Origin: JAXGPP01 sp964436865
GTDB taxonomy: Bacteria > Planctomycetota > Planctomycetia > Pirellulales > Thermoguttaceae
Length of the DNA stretch: 42,364 nt
Assembly: GCA_964436865.1 (NCBI GenBank)
Contig: CAYTFK010000021.1
Coordinates: 1-42,364, forward strand
Direction of reading: 5' to 3'
The notes below the pieces were generated by a model. The model made no database searches, was not told where the DNA came from, and saw nothing but the letters and a program-made list of their open reading frames with translations. Both the position numbers and the translations under genes were made by a program. This document shows, piece by piece, positions 7,863 through 17,273 of the stretch (its first letter is position 1; each line of letters begins with the position of its first letter).

Positions 7863-10800
7863 CCGGGCTTTCGATATTCAGCGGACCCGCGTGGCAGAAC
7901 CTGGTGTTTGCTCTGCTCCATACACTCTGGCAGGGCGCCCTTCTGGCCTTGCTCGTTCACTTCGCGCTGGGCCGGATCGCGGCGGGGAGGCACAACGCGC
8001 GGTACGCGCTTGCGATGGGAGGCCAGTTGGGCGTGCTGCTGGCCGGGCTGGTGACCTGGGCGGTTCTGAACGCGGCCGATGGCGTGGGGCAACCGCTCTC
8101 CGGCAGCGGCTTGCCGGTGTCGGCGGAAGCCCAGGAACCAGCTCCAGCAATGCACCCCATCTTGCCGCTGAGCGACGCCGCGGCGGCGCCGGCGGCGACT
8201 GCCGCGTATCAGTCCTGGGTTCCGTGGGCCGCGGCGGCGTGGCTTGCCGGAGTGGCGATCATGTTGTTGCGGACGATCCTGTCGGTCGTCGCCGCGCAGC
8301 GTCTGGGTCGCGGCGCGCCCATGGTAGACGAGCGGATCCTGGCCGCCGTCGAGCAGCTTCGCGGGCAATTGCGGATCGGGCGCCGCATCCGGGTTGTGGC
8401 CAACGAGTTCTGTCACAGTCCGGCGGTGCTGGGCGTCTTCTGGCCAACACTCGTGCTGCCGATGTCGCTCTTGACCGGGCTCTCGCCGGACTCGGTGCGA
8501 GCGATTCTCGCCCATGAACTGGCGCATGTTCGCCGGCACGACTACCTGTTGAACCTGGTGCAGATGGTGGTGGAATCGCTCGTGTTCTTCAATCCGGCCG
8601 TGTGGTGGATCGGCCGGCAGATCCGCGCCGAACGGGAAGCCTGCTGCGACGCTGTGGCCGTGGCGATCACCGGCGAGCCGATCGGCTACACCCGGACGCT
8701 GGCCGATCTGCTGGAGCGAGTGCCCTCAAGCGCCGCGCCGGCGATGGCGTGGGCGGGGAGCGGCGGAGAGAAGCCGGTCCTGGACCGCGTCCGCCGCGTG
8801 CTGCTGCCCGGCTATCAGCCGGAGGTGCCGATCTCCTGGTCGGGTCTGGGGGGCCTGGTGATCCTTGGCCCACTGGTTCTGGCCGGCTTGTGGCAGGGAA
8901 CGACCGCGGCGGTTGCGCTGGCCGCCGAGATCCTGTCGCCGGCCGAGCGGATGGAGCGGGTAGCGGCCATCGAGGAGGCTTACGGCGAGCGGTCGCAGGC
9001 CGCCAGCGAGCCCGAGGGCAAATTTACCATTTCGGGGCAGATTCGCATGGCCGACGGTTCGCCGCTGCCGCCCAAGAGCTTCGTGGGCGGATCGCTGATG
9101 CGGCCCGGCTACAGCGGCAGCCTATCGCTGGAGTTGGACGAGGCGGGCCGGTTCACGAAAGAGCTGGACGTGGGGACCGTGTATCTGCACGTCCACTCGC
9201 CGGGCCACGCGCTTGCGATCGCCGGCCCGTTTCAGGCGAAACCCGGCGAGCGGATTGCGGACGTCGATCTGGTCGTCGGCCGCGGTTTCTCGACCAGGAT
9301 CCGTTTTGTGGACGATATGGGCGCGCCCATTCCCGGCGCCAAGCTGGAAAGCATGACGTACCGGCTGCCCTTCGAGAAAGGCTGGTCGGGGTATTCGCAT
9401 CCGCAAGGAGAGGAGCCACTGCGAGCCGACGAACAGGGCGTGGTCACGCTCGAGAGATGCTCCGACTGGCCGCTCTACATCGATGCGCGTGCCAGCGGCT
9501 ACCAGTTTGAGCAGCGCGAGTGGAAACTAGAGCCAGACGGCACGGTCACCTGGCAACTGAATCCCGCCCGGTCGACTACGGGCGTGGTGGTGAGTGAGAT
9601 GGACGGCCAGCCGATCGCCGGCGCGAGGCTTTTCCTGGCGCAGCGGAAGGGTCATGCCGACGTGAACCAGGATCCGCGCAACTGGTCGCGAAAGCCGCTG
9701 TTGGCGGTGAGCGACGGCAAGGGGCGATTTCGCCTTGATACGCTGCGCGACGACTGCCGCTACGTTGTCTACGCCGAGGCGGAAGGATACGGAGTGAAGC
9801 TCGTCGGCGATGTGACGGCCGGTCGCGACGGACTCAACGTGGCGCTGGGCCCGCCCTTGCGGATCCGAGGCCGCCTGATCGGAAAGCTCGATGAGCTGCC
9901 GCAGGACTACCAGGCCAAGAAGCCATATATCAACTATCGCAATCCGATCAAGCTGCTCGACAATTTCGGTTTCGATGATTTGCACCGCGCGACGGTGGAG
10001 GTCCGCGATGGGGCCGGTTACTTCGAGATTCAGGACCTGTTTCCGGGTTATGTTGAGCTGAACCCGGTGGGACGGAGAATCAGGCTCGATCTTACGCAGT
10101 CGATGGACGAGGTGGTGATCGATCTGACGCAACCGGCGCAGGAGACGGTTGCCCTGGAGAACCGCCCCAAGCGAACGGTCGTGCTGGAGTTCGACCTGCC
10201 CGACGGCGGTACTGCCCCGCGGGGCAAACTGCGGATCGGCTACTCGATGGAGGGGGCCGGGCCGGGCAATTTCCAGGACATGACGATCGAGCCTGCAGGG
10301 CCCGAGGTTCGGACCGAGATTCCGGTGGGGAGCAGATTGTTCGTCGACGGCAGCAAGCTCGTGGGTTACCGGATCGAAAACGAGTCGGGCATTGAGGTGC
10401 CGCCGGGTGAGGAACCGCTGCGAGTGACGATCGCGGCGCTGGCGGCCGGGGCCGTCTACGGCCGCGTCGTCGAGAGCGACGGTTCGCCGGTGAAAGGGGG
10501 AATGGTGTACCTGGTGACGGTCGACAAGCCGCCGGAACTGGAGTTTTCGCCGATGGATTCGGTGGCGATCGAACGGAACGACGGCCGATTCATGCTCTCG
10601 CCGATTCCACTGGCCGGCCGTTATCGCGTGCTGGCCAAAGCGGCCAAGAGCGAAGCCCGGGCACTCAGCGCGATCTTCGAGCTGGGTCCGGAGCAGCCGC
10701 TCCGGGAAGTCGAGCTGAGACTGGTCGAGGGGGTGACGCTGCGAGGGCAGGTGCTTGGTCCGGACGGGCGGCCGGTGGCGGGGGCAGCGCTGGCGTTCGG

Positions 10801-11314
10801 CTACACTTCGCCGCACAGTTCGAGCTATGGCGAGGCTGACGTGAAGACCGATGCCGAAGGGCGATTCACGTTCCAACGGCTCGATCCGGATCTGCCCGGT
10901 GAGTACACGCTCACGCTGCGGCACACGGAGACCCTGCGCGGCCGGTACATCGAGATCGACAATCCGGCCGAGCCACTGGTGATTCACGCCAAGACCGGCG
11001 AGCAGCTTTCGGGGGTGTTGCTCGACGCCGGGACGGAACGGCCGCTGGCTGATACGAAGATCACCGCATGGCTGGCCGACTACCGCGACGTGGAGTACGG
11101 CGTTCCGATCACGACGACCACTGATCAGGCCGGGCGGTTTGAGTTCAAGAACCTCGAACCGACCGCCTATCACCTGAAGATCCAGGACGGCGACGTTCTG
11201 GGCATCGATCCGCCGAGCGAGTCGCTGCCGGGCAACGATCAGGCCGCCGTTCGAGCGGGCATTACCGGGTCGGTCAAGGTCCTGGCGAAGATCCGTGCGC
11301 CTGGCGGCGCGTAG
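7859..11314 (+). CDS. BlaR1-like M56 membrane metallopeptidase with carboxypeptidase-regulatory-like repeats
   Basis: The protein has 1151 residues and a GTG start overlapping the blaI stop. Residues 1-350 form the M56 membrane protease: hydrophobic segments near 14-37, 49-70 and 119-145, the zinc motif HELAH at 219-223, the downstream AEREACCDAVA helix, and a final hydrophobic segment near 330-355. In place of a penicillin-binding sensor, residues about 385-1151 hold a series of Ig-like carboxypeptidase-regulatory repeats, recognisable by recurring GxVxxxDGxPVxGAxV patterns (for example LRGQVLGPDGRPVAGAALAF). By family precedent the protease cleaves BlaI or an intermediate after sensing a signal. 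The repeat region is probably extracytoplasmic, but its ligand is unknown. The N gap starts 55 bases after the stop. Confidence 0.88.
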   Translation: MTGLSIFSGPAWQNLVFALLHTLWQGALLALLVHFALGRIAAGRHNARYALAMGGQLGVLLAGLVTWAVLNAADGVGQPLSGSGLPVSAEAQEPAPAMHPILPLSDAAAAPAATAAYQSWVPWAAAAWLAGVAIMLLRTILSVVAAQRLGRGAPMVDERILAAVEQLRGQLRIGRRIRVVANEFCHSPAVLGVFWPTLVLPMSLLTGLSPDSVRAILAHELAHVRRHDYLLNLVQMVVESLVFFNPAVWWIGRQIRAEREACCDAVAVAITGEPIGYTRTLADLLERVPSSAAPAMAWAGSGGEKPVLDRVRRVLLPGYQPEVPISWSGLGGLVILGPLVLAGLWQGTTAAVALAAEILSPAERMERVAAIEEAYGERSQAASEPEGKFTISGQIRMADGSPLPPKSFVGGSLMRPGYSGSLSLELDEAGRFTKELDVGTVYLHVHSPGHALAIAGPFQAKPGERIADVDLVVGRGFSTRIRFVDDMGAPIPGAKLESMTYRLPFEKGWSGYSHPQGEEPLRADEQGVVTLERCSDWPLYIDARASGYQFEQREWKLEPDGTVTWQLNPARSTTGVVVSEMDGQPIAGARLFLAQRKGHADVNQDPRNWSRKPLLAVSDGKGRFRLDTLRDDCRYVVYAEAEGYGVKLVGDVTAGRDGLNVALGPPLRIRGRLIGKLDELPQDYQAKKPYINYRNPIKLLDNFGFDDLHRATVEVRDGAGYFEIQDLFPGYVELNPVGRRIRLDLTQSMDEVVIDLTQPAQETVALENRPKRTVVLEFDLPDGGTAPRGKLRIGYSMEGAGPGNFQDMTIEPAGPEVRTEIPVGSRLFVDGSKLVGYRIENESGIEVPPGEEPLRVTIAALAAGAVYGRVVESDGSPVKGGMVYLVTVDKPPELEFSPMDSVAIERNDGRFMLSPIPLAGRYRVLAKAAKSEARALSAIFELGPEQPLREVELRLVEGVTLRGQVLGPDGRPVAGAALAFGYTSPHSSSYGEADVKTDAEGRFTFQRLDPDLPGEYTLTLRHTETLRGRYIEIDNPAEPLVIHAKTGEQLSGVLLDAGTERPLADTKITAWLADYRDVEYGVPITTTTDQAGRFEFKNLEPTAYHLKIQDGDVLGIDPPSESLPGNDQAAVRAGITGSVKVLAKIRAPGGA

Positions 11315-11369
11315 CTTCTGCGCGAAGCCCCCAACTGCGGCATTTTGTCGCGGAAGCCGCGGGCCGGCA

Positions 11370-11469
11370 NNNNNNNNNNNNNNNNNNNNNNNNNNNNNNN
11401 NNNNNNNNNNNNNNNNNNNNNNNNNNNNNNNNNNNNNNNNNNNNNNNNNNNNNNNNNNNNNNNNNNNNN
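11370..11469. other. Assembly gap (100 N)
   Basis: Exactly one hundred N separate two contigs. A run of this round length is the usual scaffolding placeholder, so the real distance is unknown. The gap removes the 5' part of the gene that ends at 11670 and any promoter for it. Neighbour statements across this point, including the link between the M56 gene and everything to its right, depend on the scaffold being correct. Confidence 0.97.
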
Positions 11470-11670
11470 CCGCTCCATCCGGTGCTGGCAGGCACGGTGT
11501 TTGGAGTGGCGGTCTATGCCGCCAATTACGCCGGACTGCTGCCGGCCCTCGGGCTGCTTCGGCCGGCGACGCAGTACCCGGCACGGCGCAACGTGCTATT
11601 GATCGCTTCGCATCTCGTCTGGGGCGCGACGGCCGGGATGCTCGTCGAGCGCCTAACGCGAGACCGTTAG
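11470..11670 (+). CDS. Membrane protein, 3' end only
   Basis: Sixty-six codons are visible in one open frame that runs straight out of the gap. It shows a hydrophobic segment (VLAGTVFGVAVYAANYAGLL) and a second one (NVLLIASHLVWGATAGMLVERL). The pattern resembles small DUF1440/YagU-like or related inner-membrane proteins, but this is a weak impression. A GTG at 11482 is in frame but is unlikely to be the true start because the frame stays open upstream of it. Its TAG stop overlaps the stop of the convergent radical SAM gene (11667-11670). Confidence 0.6.
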   Translation, partial: PLHPVLAGTVFGVAVYAANYAGLLPALGLLRPATQYPARRNVLLIASHLVWGATAGMLVERLTRDR

Positions 11671-13442
11671 CCGTGGGCGACGGCGTGTTCGTGGGCCAAC
11701 AGGTCCATTCCTGAAGCCAGCTCGCCCTGCCAGACGAGCGTGGCGAAATCGCCGGCGCGGCCAATCCATTCCGGCCCCAGCTCGCCGCGGACCGCCGCCG
11801 GCAGGAAGAGCACGAGCCGCTTGGCGGCGAGCAGGCGATTGGGGTGCAGGCTGTAATACAGATCGAGATAGCTGGTTGAGTCGAAGCACGCGGCGCGAAG
11901 CGTTTCGAGCGTTTCCAATGCAATCTGGTGGCGTGCGGACGGTTTGAGCCGCACCTCGAGCGTGGTGTGCGGGTTTTCGCCGACCACCGCGCGGATCGCG
12001 GTGGCGGCCGCGTCGCGGCGGGCGTCGAAGTCGGCAGCGCGGAGTTCGAGCGAAAGCACCTGGGCCCAGTGTTCGGCGGGCGGCCAGGCAGGCGGCGGAG
12101 CGTCGAGGTCGAGAGCGATGGTGCGGATCAGGCTATCGTTCGGCGGCGACTGGAGCGCAGGGGGCGGGAACGGGTCGAACTCGATGCCAAAGGCGTCCTG
12201 GGCCTCGTCCATGAGTTCATAAAGCTGTTCCCATGTCAGCTCGGGGGTCTTGAGGACATAGTAGGGCGGCCGCGACTGGTATTTCAGACCGAGCGACTCG
12301 GCCTCGTTCCGGAAGGCCGTACCCGGCAAGACGGCGAGTTGAAACACCTGGATGTCGGTAAATAGCCGGGTCGCGGCGAGGTAGTCGATGCCGCGGCGGA
12401 TCGAGTCGGCGGTGTCGCCGGGAAGGCCGAGGATGAGGTCGGTCCGCACGCGAATGCCGGCGTCGAGCATCGCGCGGACACCTCGTTCGAAGGCGCGCAG
12501 ATTCACCTTGCGGCCCATGAGTTCCTGTGCCCGGGGATCGACCGATTGCAGGCCGACTTCGACCTCGCTGAAGTTCGCTTCGCCGAGCAATCGCCCCGTC
12601 TCCGCGGTGATTCCTTCAGCCCGCAGTTCGGCCGAGTAGGTGAAGTGCCGGCCGGCGTTGTGCCGCGCCAGGAGTCGCAGGAAGTCGGCGAAATCGCGGC
12701 GCTGATTGAGCGTGGGATCGAGCAGGACGACCTCGTCGACCTCGCACTCGGCGGCGTGACGAAGCTGGGCCTCGATCTCGTCTGAAGAGAGATAGTAGAG
12801 CGCGTCGTAACTCTTCGGGTAGTAGCAGAACTTGCACTGAAAGCGGCAGCCGCGAACCGTTTCCAGGAGCAGCCGTTTCTCTTCCCGGGCGTCGAGAATG
12901 CCCTCGATGTAGGGCGAGGAAATCTCATCGAGGCGTTTCATGGGCGCGCGGAAACGCGGGACCGAACCGCCGGGGAGGACCATGAGGCCGTCGATCGGCG
13001 CCGGCGGAGAGGGAGCATCGGCAAGCGCGGCGAGCAGTTCGGCGAACGTCTGCTCACCTTCACCGATCACCGCGTAGTCGAGGCTCGGCCGCTGGAGCAC
13101 CCAGTGGTTGTCGGCCGTAATCTCGGGACCGCCGACGACGATCCGCAGGTCGGGCCGGCGCTGTTTGAGCCGGTCGGCCAGCCAGAGCGTGCGCTCGATG
13201 TTCCACACGTAACAGGTGAAACCGACCATCCAGGGCTCGCGCTGGAGGATCGCCTCGACGAGCCCGCGGTCGGCCAGCGAGTCGACGATCGCCGGCGGGA
13301 GGATCTCGATGCCGAAACGGCGCTCGAGCCCGCGCCGCCGCGCGAAGAGCTTCAGGTACGCCGCGGCCAGCGGCACGTTTCCTTCGACCGGTTGGGGGCC
13401 CGGCGGCGGAATCGGCAGTTGGACCAGGAGCGTCTGTCGCAT
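11667..13442 (-). CDS. B12-binding-domain radical SAM protein
   Basis: The protein has 591 residues. Residues 1-150 form a cobalamin-binding-like Rossmann domain (GFTCYVWNIERTLWLADRL, VVGGPEIT, YAVIGEGEQTFAELL). The radical SAM core follows, with the [4Fe-4S] motif CRFQCKFC (C199, C203, C206) and later strands typical of the barrel (EVEVGLQSVDPRAQELMGRK, RTDLILGLPGD). The last 190 residues are a less conserved extension. Such enzymes commonly methylate or rearrange unactivated carbons, but the substrate here cannot be read from sequence. The gene starts one base after the stop of the exported TIM-barrel gene, so the two form an operon. Confidence 0.88.
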   Translation of the reverse strand: MRQTLLVQLPIPPPGPQPVEGNVPLAAAYLKLFARRRGLERRFGIEILPPAIVDSLADRGLVEAILQREPWMVGFTCYVWNIERTLWLADRLKQRRPDLRIVVGGPEITADNHWVLQRPSLDYAVIGEGEQTFAELLAALADAPSPPAPIDGLMVLPGGSVPRFRAPMKRLDEISSPYIEGILDAREEKRLLLETVRGCRFQCKFCYYPKSYDALYYLSSDEIEAQLRHAAECEVDEVVLLDPTLNQRRDFADFLRLLARHNAGRHFTYSAELRAEGITAETGRLLGEANFSEVEVGLQSVDPRAQELMGRKVNLRAFERGVRAMLDAGIRVRTDLILGLPGDTADSIRRGIDYLAATRLFTDIQVFQLAVLPGTAFRNEAESLGLKYQSRPPYYVLKTPELTWEQLYELMDEAQDAFGIEFDPFPPPALQSPPNDSLIRTIALDLDAPPPAWPPAEHWAQVLSLELRAADFDARRDAAATAIRAVVGENPHTTLEVRLKPSARHQIALETLETLRAACFDSTSYLDLYYSLHPNRLLAAKRLVLFLPAAVRGELGPEWIGRAGDFATLVWQGELASGMDLLAHEHAVAHG

Positions 13443-13443
13443 G

Positions 13444-14415
13444 TCAGCGGAGCGATTTCAGCAGCTTGATCTCGCGCGCCAGCACGGCGGCGCGATCTTC
13501 CTGCGGGAAGCGGCCGAGCGACTCGTTCTCGATGCACAGGTCGTTTGCGTAGCCGGCCTGCTTGAGTATCGCGACGACGCGGCGGAAGTCGATATCGCCC
13601 TGGTCGATCGGGCAGTTGTACTTGCCGTACTCCCAGCCCATTTCACGCTGCCGGTCGCGCTGGTCGGCCGGGTAGTTGATGCTCTTGCAGTGGGTGTGAA
13701 ACGCGCGCGGGGCGAACATCTGGTAGAGATCGTAGAGTTTCGAGAGCGGGTGGCCGAACCAGTAGAAGTTGCCCGTGTCGAGGGTCAGTCCCAGGCGGTC
13801 GGAGCCGACGCGCTCGAACAAGGGGCGGAGGAAGTCGGGATCGTTGGTGGTTCGCCCGTGGTTTTCGATTGCCAGGGCCACACCGGTCGACTCGGTGGCG
13901 GCCAGGAGCTTTTTGAGCACGGGAACGATGAACTCGAGCAGTTCGGGCGCGGTGAGCTTGCGGGCGACGACATCGATCCGCACCGCCTTGGCGCCGAGAG
14001 CCCGGGCTGCCTGAGCGACCTTGGTGCACCACTCGATCTCGAAGTCGGGCCGTTCGTCGAAGCGGTTGTGCATGCAGAGGGCGGTCACGCGGCCACCGGC
14101 CGCCTGGATATCGGCAGCCACCTGCTGGATCCCCTCCGCGGTTGCGGCAGAGTACTTCTTCTCGGGATGGAAGAGCGACGGCAGCGACAGGTCGTCAACG
14201 ATGTCCACTTCCAGGCATTCCGCGCCCACTTCGCGCATCGCCGACCAGCAGTCGGCCAGGCCGGTGCTCCTGAGCATGGCGTCGCGGCAGCCGACGGGCC
14301 AAGCCGGTTCAGCGGCGGAGAGCAGTCGGGGAGCCGCGAGCGACCCTACCGTCAAGGCGGCGGCGATTTGGCCCGAGCGAGCAAGAAACTGGCGGCGATC
14401 GCAGGAGAAACTCAT
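13444..14415 (-). CDS. Sugar phosphate isomerase/epimerase-type TIM barrel protein with Tat signal
   Basis: The protein has 323 residues and belongs to the xylose-isomerase-like/AP-endonuclease-2 fold. The N-terminus CDRRQFLARSGQIAAALTVG is a twin-arginine signal (variant RRQFL), so the mature protein acts outside the cytoplasm. Barrel strands with likely metal ligands are seen in AIENHGRTTND, LTLDTGNFYW, FHTHCKSI and LCIENES. The ATG at 14415 is chosen over an upstream in-frame start at 14505 because the Tat signal begins here and AAGGAC lies just ahead of it. Planctomycetes carry many exported paralogues of this fold with unknown sugar-related substrates. It is followed one base later by the B12 radical SAM gene. 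Confidence 0.85.
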   Translation of the reverse strand: MSFSCDRRQFLARSGQIAAALTVGSLAAPRLLSAAEPAWPVGCRDAMLRSTGLADCWSAMREVGAECLEVDIVDDLSLPSLFHPEKKYSAATAEGIQQVAADIQAAGGRVTALCMHNRFDERPDFEIEWCTKVAQAARALGAKAVRIDVVARKLTAPELLEFIVPVLKKLLAATESTGVALAIENHGRTTNDPDFLRPLFERVGSDRLGLTLDTGNFYWFGHPLSKLYDLYQMFAPRAFHTHCKSINYPADQRDRQREMGWEYGKYNCPIDQGDIDFRRVVAILKQAGYANDLCIENESLGRFPQEDRAAVLAREIKLLKSLR

Positions 14416-14554
14416 CGTGGGGAGTCCTTGGTGAGAACGGAAGCGGTGGGCAATTGCGGCAGGATGCACTCTGACGAGTCTGCTCGACGACTGGGCCTCT
14501 GTCAACAGGATCGCTCGGCTGGACGGTCGACCTCAAGATCAATCCTCAAGATCA

Positions 14555-15967
14555 CTACGCTGTTTCACACGAGACGCTTTCTTCATCGCCTGGACTATCG
14601 GCGCCGGATGCGGCCGATGCGGCCGGCGCGGCGCTGGAATCGAGGGGGCGGACATCGGCCAGCGAGCCGATGGTGAGGATTTCGGGCCAGATCCGGGCGG
14701 CGGAGATCACGACGGCGATGGCGCCTATGCCGCCGGCCACGACCGAGGCCACCGGTCCCATGAGTCGGGCGGTCAGACCCGATTCCAGGCCGCCGATATC
14801 GTTCGAGGCGACAATGAAGATATTGTTCACTGCCGACACGCGGCCCCGCATGGCGTCGGGCGTGAGCATCTGAACGAGCGTGTGCCGGACCACGACGCTG
14901 ATGTTGTCCAGCGCGCCGATCAGGAACATCATCGCCAGCGACAGCCAGAACGATGTCGACAAGCCGTAGACGATGGTCGCCACGCCGAAACCGGCCACGG
15001 CCAGGAGCATTGTCCGCCCGGCCCTCTGCAAGGGCGGCAGATGGGCCAACAGCATCGCCATGGAGACCGCGCCCACGGCTTCTGCGGAGCGGAGGAAGCC
15101 GAGCCCGCTCGGCCCCACTTTGAGGATCTCCTGGGCATAGATCGGCAACAGATAGGTTGCGCCCCCCAGGAGCACGGCAAACAGGTCCAGGGCGATTGTC
15201 GCCAGGATGAGCCTGGTGCGCCAGACGAAACGGATCCCGGCGAGGAACGTTTCCAGGGTGACCGGCTCTGTTGTACGCTCGACGGGCGGCGGTCGGATGG
15301 CGGAGATTGCGGCCAGCGACAGCAACCGGCAGGCGATGATCAACAGGAAGGCGGTGGTGGCGCTTTGAGTCGCGCCGACGATCAGCCCGCCGACCGCCGG
15401 GCCGATCATGGTGGCCGTCTGAAAGACACTGCTGTTCCAGGTGACGGCGTGGCTGAACGATTCGGCCGGCACGAGTTGGGGCAAGAACGCGGCGCGGGCC
15501 GGACCACCCAGAGCCTGGCCGATCGCACCGAGCCCAAGAAGCATATACATCCACCGCACCGGGGCCCCGGTGGCCGACACCACGGCCAGCCCCGCCGCCA
15601 CGCCGGAAGTAACTGCAAGCATCACCATCAGCACCCGGCGGCGATCGAAGCGGTCGGCGATCTGTCCTCCGGCCATGGCCAGCACGATGATCGGCAGAGC
15701 CTGCACCAGTCCGAGCCAGCCCAGGGCCAGCGGATCGCGGGTGCGATCGTAGATATGGATGCCGACGGCTACCGTTTCGACGGCCTTGCCGAAGACGATC
15801 AGGAACCAACTGATCGCGTAGAGCCGATAGTTGGGGCTTTGCCAGACGGCGTACGGACGGGAGGCCGGCGCCACCCTGGGCTCGCCGAGGGCGGGCTCGC
15901 TGCGACGGTCCGGTTGGCAGAAACGGGAGTCAGGGGGCGGTGCGGGACCGCCGTCGGGGTCGGTCAT
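14555..15967 (-). CDS. MFS transporter, EntS-like exporter subfamily
   Basis: This 470-residue membrane protein of the major facilitator superfamily should have about 12 transmembrane helices. The loop GGQIADRFDRRRVLMVM between helices 2 and 3 is the MFS signature, and the N-terminal NYRLYAISWFLIVFG start and overall layout match the EntS/MFS_3 group of drug or siderophore exporters. The first 40 residues are a proline-rich cytoplasmic tail. The gene is 139 bases ahead of the exported TIM-barrel gene on the same strand and may share its transcript. The substrate is unknown; no siderophore genes are nearby. Confidence 0.85.
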   Translation of the reverse strand: MTDPDGGPAPPPDSRFCQPDRRSEPALGEPRVAPASRPYAVWQSPNYRLYAISWFLIVFGKAVETVAVGIHIYDRTRDPLALGWLGLVQALPIIVLAMAGGQIADRFDRRRVLMVMLAVTSGVAAGLAVVSATGAPVRWMYMLLGLGAIGQALGGPARAAFLPQLVPAESFSHAVTWNSSVFQTATMIGPAVGGLIVGATQSATTAFLLIIACRLLSLAAISAIRPPPVERTTEPVTLETFLAGIRFVWRTRLILATIALDLFAVLLGGATYLLPIYAQEILKVGPSGLGFLRSAEAVGAVSMAMLLAHLPPLQRAGRTMLLAVAGFGVATIVYGLSTSFWLSLAMMFLIGALDNISVVVRHTLVQMLTPDAMRGRVSAVNNIFIVASNDIGGLESGLTARLMGPVASVVAGGIGAIAVVISAARIWPEILTIGSLADVRPLDSSAAPAASAASGADSPGDEESVSCETA

Positions 15968-16198
15968 GGAGGGCAGGAGGAATGCCGGGGCGCAAAGTGT
16001 GATTGTATCTCGCTTGGATCGGGTTTGTCAGGTGACTGTGACGCGTTCTGGCCGGGGCTGGCCCCCTCCGGATAATTCCTTGATCCTTTCGGGGTACGCA
16101 ACTAGCCTGAATAGAGTGCCGTGTGGTTTGAATCCACGGACGACTGCTCTTGGCGGCCGTCGTCAGCCAGCGTGGTTGTGCCCGCCGTCGGTGGAGTC

Positions 16199-17011
16199 AT
16201 GTCAAGCAGAGATCGGAATGATGAGGGTGGCGAAGCCTGCCCTGCGGTGCTGGCCGACGCGCCTCCGGCCGCCTCCTTGCCGCACTGGATTCCCAGCCGG
16301 TTGCGAACCGCGCTGGTGATGCTTCTGGAGTCGTTCAATTACGCCCACGATCTGCAGATGGATGCCTGGGATTACTCGGTCGAGTTTCCCAACCTGACGC
16401 AACTGGGGCTGTCGAACAACGATTGCCGGTGGTTGATCGCCCGGGGGCTGGTCGAGCATGCCCAGGAGATCACATCGTGCCACGACGATCGGCGGCGTTT
16501 CACTCGCGGTTCGCGGCTTACCTTCACCAGCACGACCTGCTTTGTGCTCACCGAGGAAGGGCTTCGTCTTGCCAGGCAAGCGGCCGTCAGTCCGGCAGCG
16601 GCGGCGCCGGGTCCGCTGGTCTCATTGCAGCGTTCGGCGTTGCCGGAGATGCGAAGCGAGCCGCTTCGATCCGGTGTTCCACGGTGGGATTCCCAACGCC
16701 GGGAGCTGCGGCTGGGGGGTGAACTGGTCAAGGCATTCAAGGTGCCGGCCCCCAACCAGGAGATCATCCTCTCCACATTCGAGGAAGAGCGATGGCCGCC
16801 ACGGATTGACGACCCGCTGCCGGTCAAGGGGCACGTTCACCCTTCCCGGCGGCTCCACGACGCCATCCTCTCACTCAACCGCAACCAGCGGCGGCGGTTG
16901 ATCCGTTTCTCGGCCGACGGTCTGGGGAAGGGAATCCGCTGGGAACTCGTCGAGGCGCCTCGGGAGCAATTCTCCCAGCAGAACCGCCTGACCTCGCGAC
17001 CGGCGGAATGA
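16199..17011 (+). CDS. Unrecognised protein with winged-helix-like N-terminus
   Basis: The protein has 270 residues and matches no function I recognise. Residues about 40-125 are helical, with a turn pattern (LTQLGLSNNDCRWLIARGLVEHA) and a small beta hairpin (RLTFTSTTCFVLTEEGLRLA) that together resemble a winged helix reading a target or partner. Residues about 160-260 contain the motif PAPNQEIILSTFEEERWP, then DDPLP, and a basic stretch RRLHDAILSLNRNQRRRLIRF followed by DGLGKGIRWE. I associate this C-terminal pattern with planctomycete hypothetical proteins. The ATG at 16199 has GGTGGAG ahead of it; an earlier GTG at 16121 gives no family-like extension. A DNA-binding role is inferred only. 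Confidence 0.7.
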   Translation: MSSRDRNDEGGEACPAVLADAPPAASLPHWIPSRLRTALVMLLESFNYAHDLQMDAWDYSVEFPNLTQLGLSNNDCRWLIARGLVEHAQEITSCHDDRRRFTRGSRLTFTSTTCFVLTEEGLRLARQAAVSPAAAAPGPLVSLQRSALPEMRSEPLRSGVPRWDSQRRELRLGGELVKAFKVPAPNQEIILSTFEEERWPPRIDDPLPVKGHVHPSRRLHDAILSLNRNQRRRLIRFSADGLGKGIRWELVEAPREQFSQQNRLTSRPAE

Positions 17012-17273
17012 CGCGCTTTCGTTGCATGGCCGGCTCTCGGCTTACGACCGGCGGAAGTGTCCGGTTGCCTGGCTAGAAGTCTTTAGTGGGGCAATCGCCT
17101 GCCACGTCTCATCCGGCGGCGCGCCATCGTCGTGATAGTCCCAAGAGACCTTCGGTAGTCGGCTGGAGCGCCGTCGAAAGCATGCACAGGCGGCGAGCGG
17201 CCGAAGGCGTGCACCGGAGAGTCGGGCAGATTCGGCAGCGCGGCGCGATTCCTCTCACTGGAGAGACAGAAGC

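Noticed and set aside
9527..11923. A 798-codon minus-strand frame running through the N gap
   Set aside because: It crosses the unknown bases and is antisense to the well-supported M56 gene; composition is shadow-like and no motif is seen.
13216..14676. A 486-codon plus-strand frame
   Set aside because: It is antisense to the exported TIM-barrel gene and has no recognisable domain.
17012..17273. Possible small gene or RNA between the unknown protein and the Wzz-like gene
   Set aside because: No open frame with a ribosome site, no stable hairpin and no promoter pair could be supported by eye.
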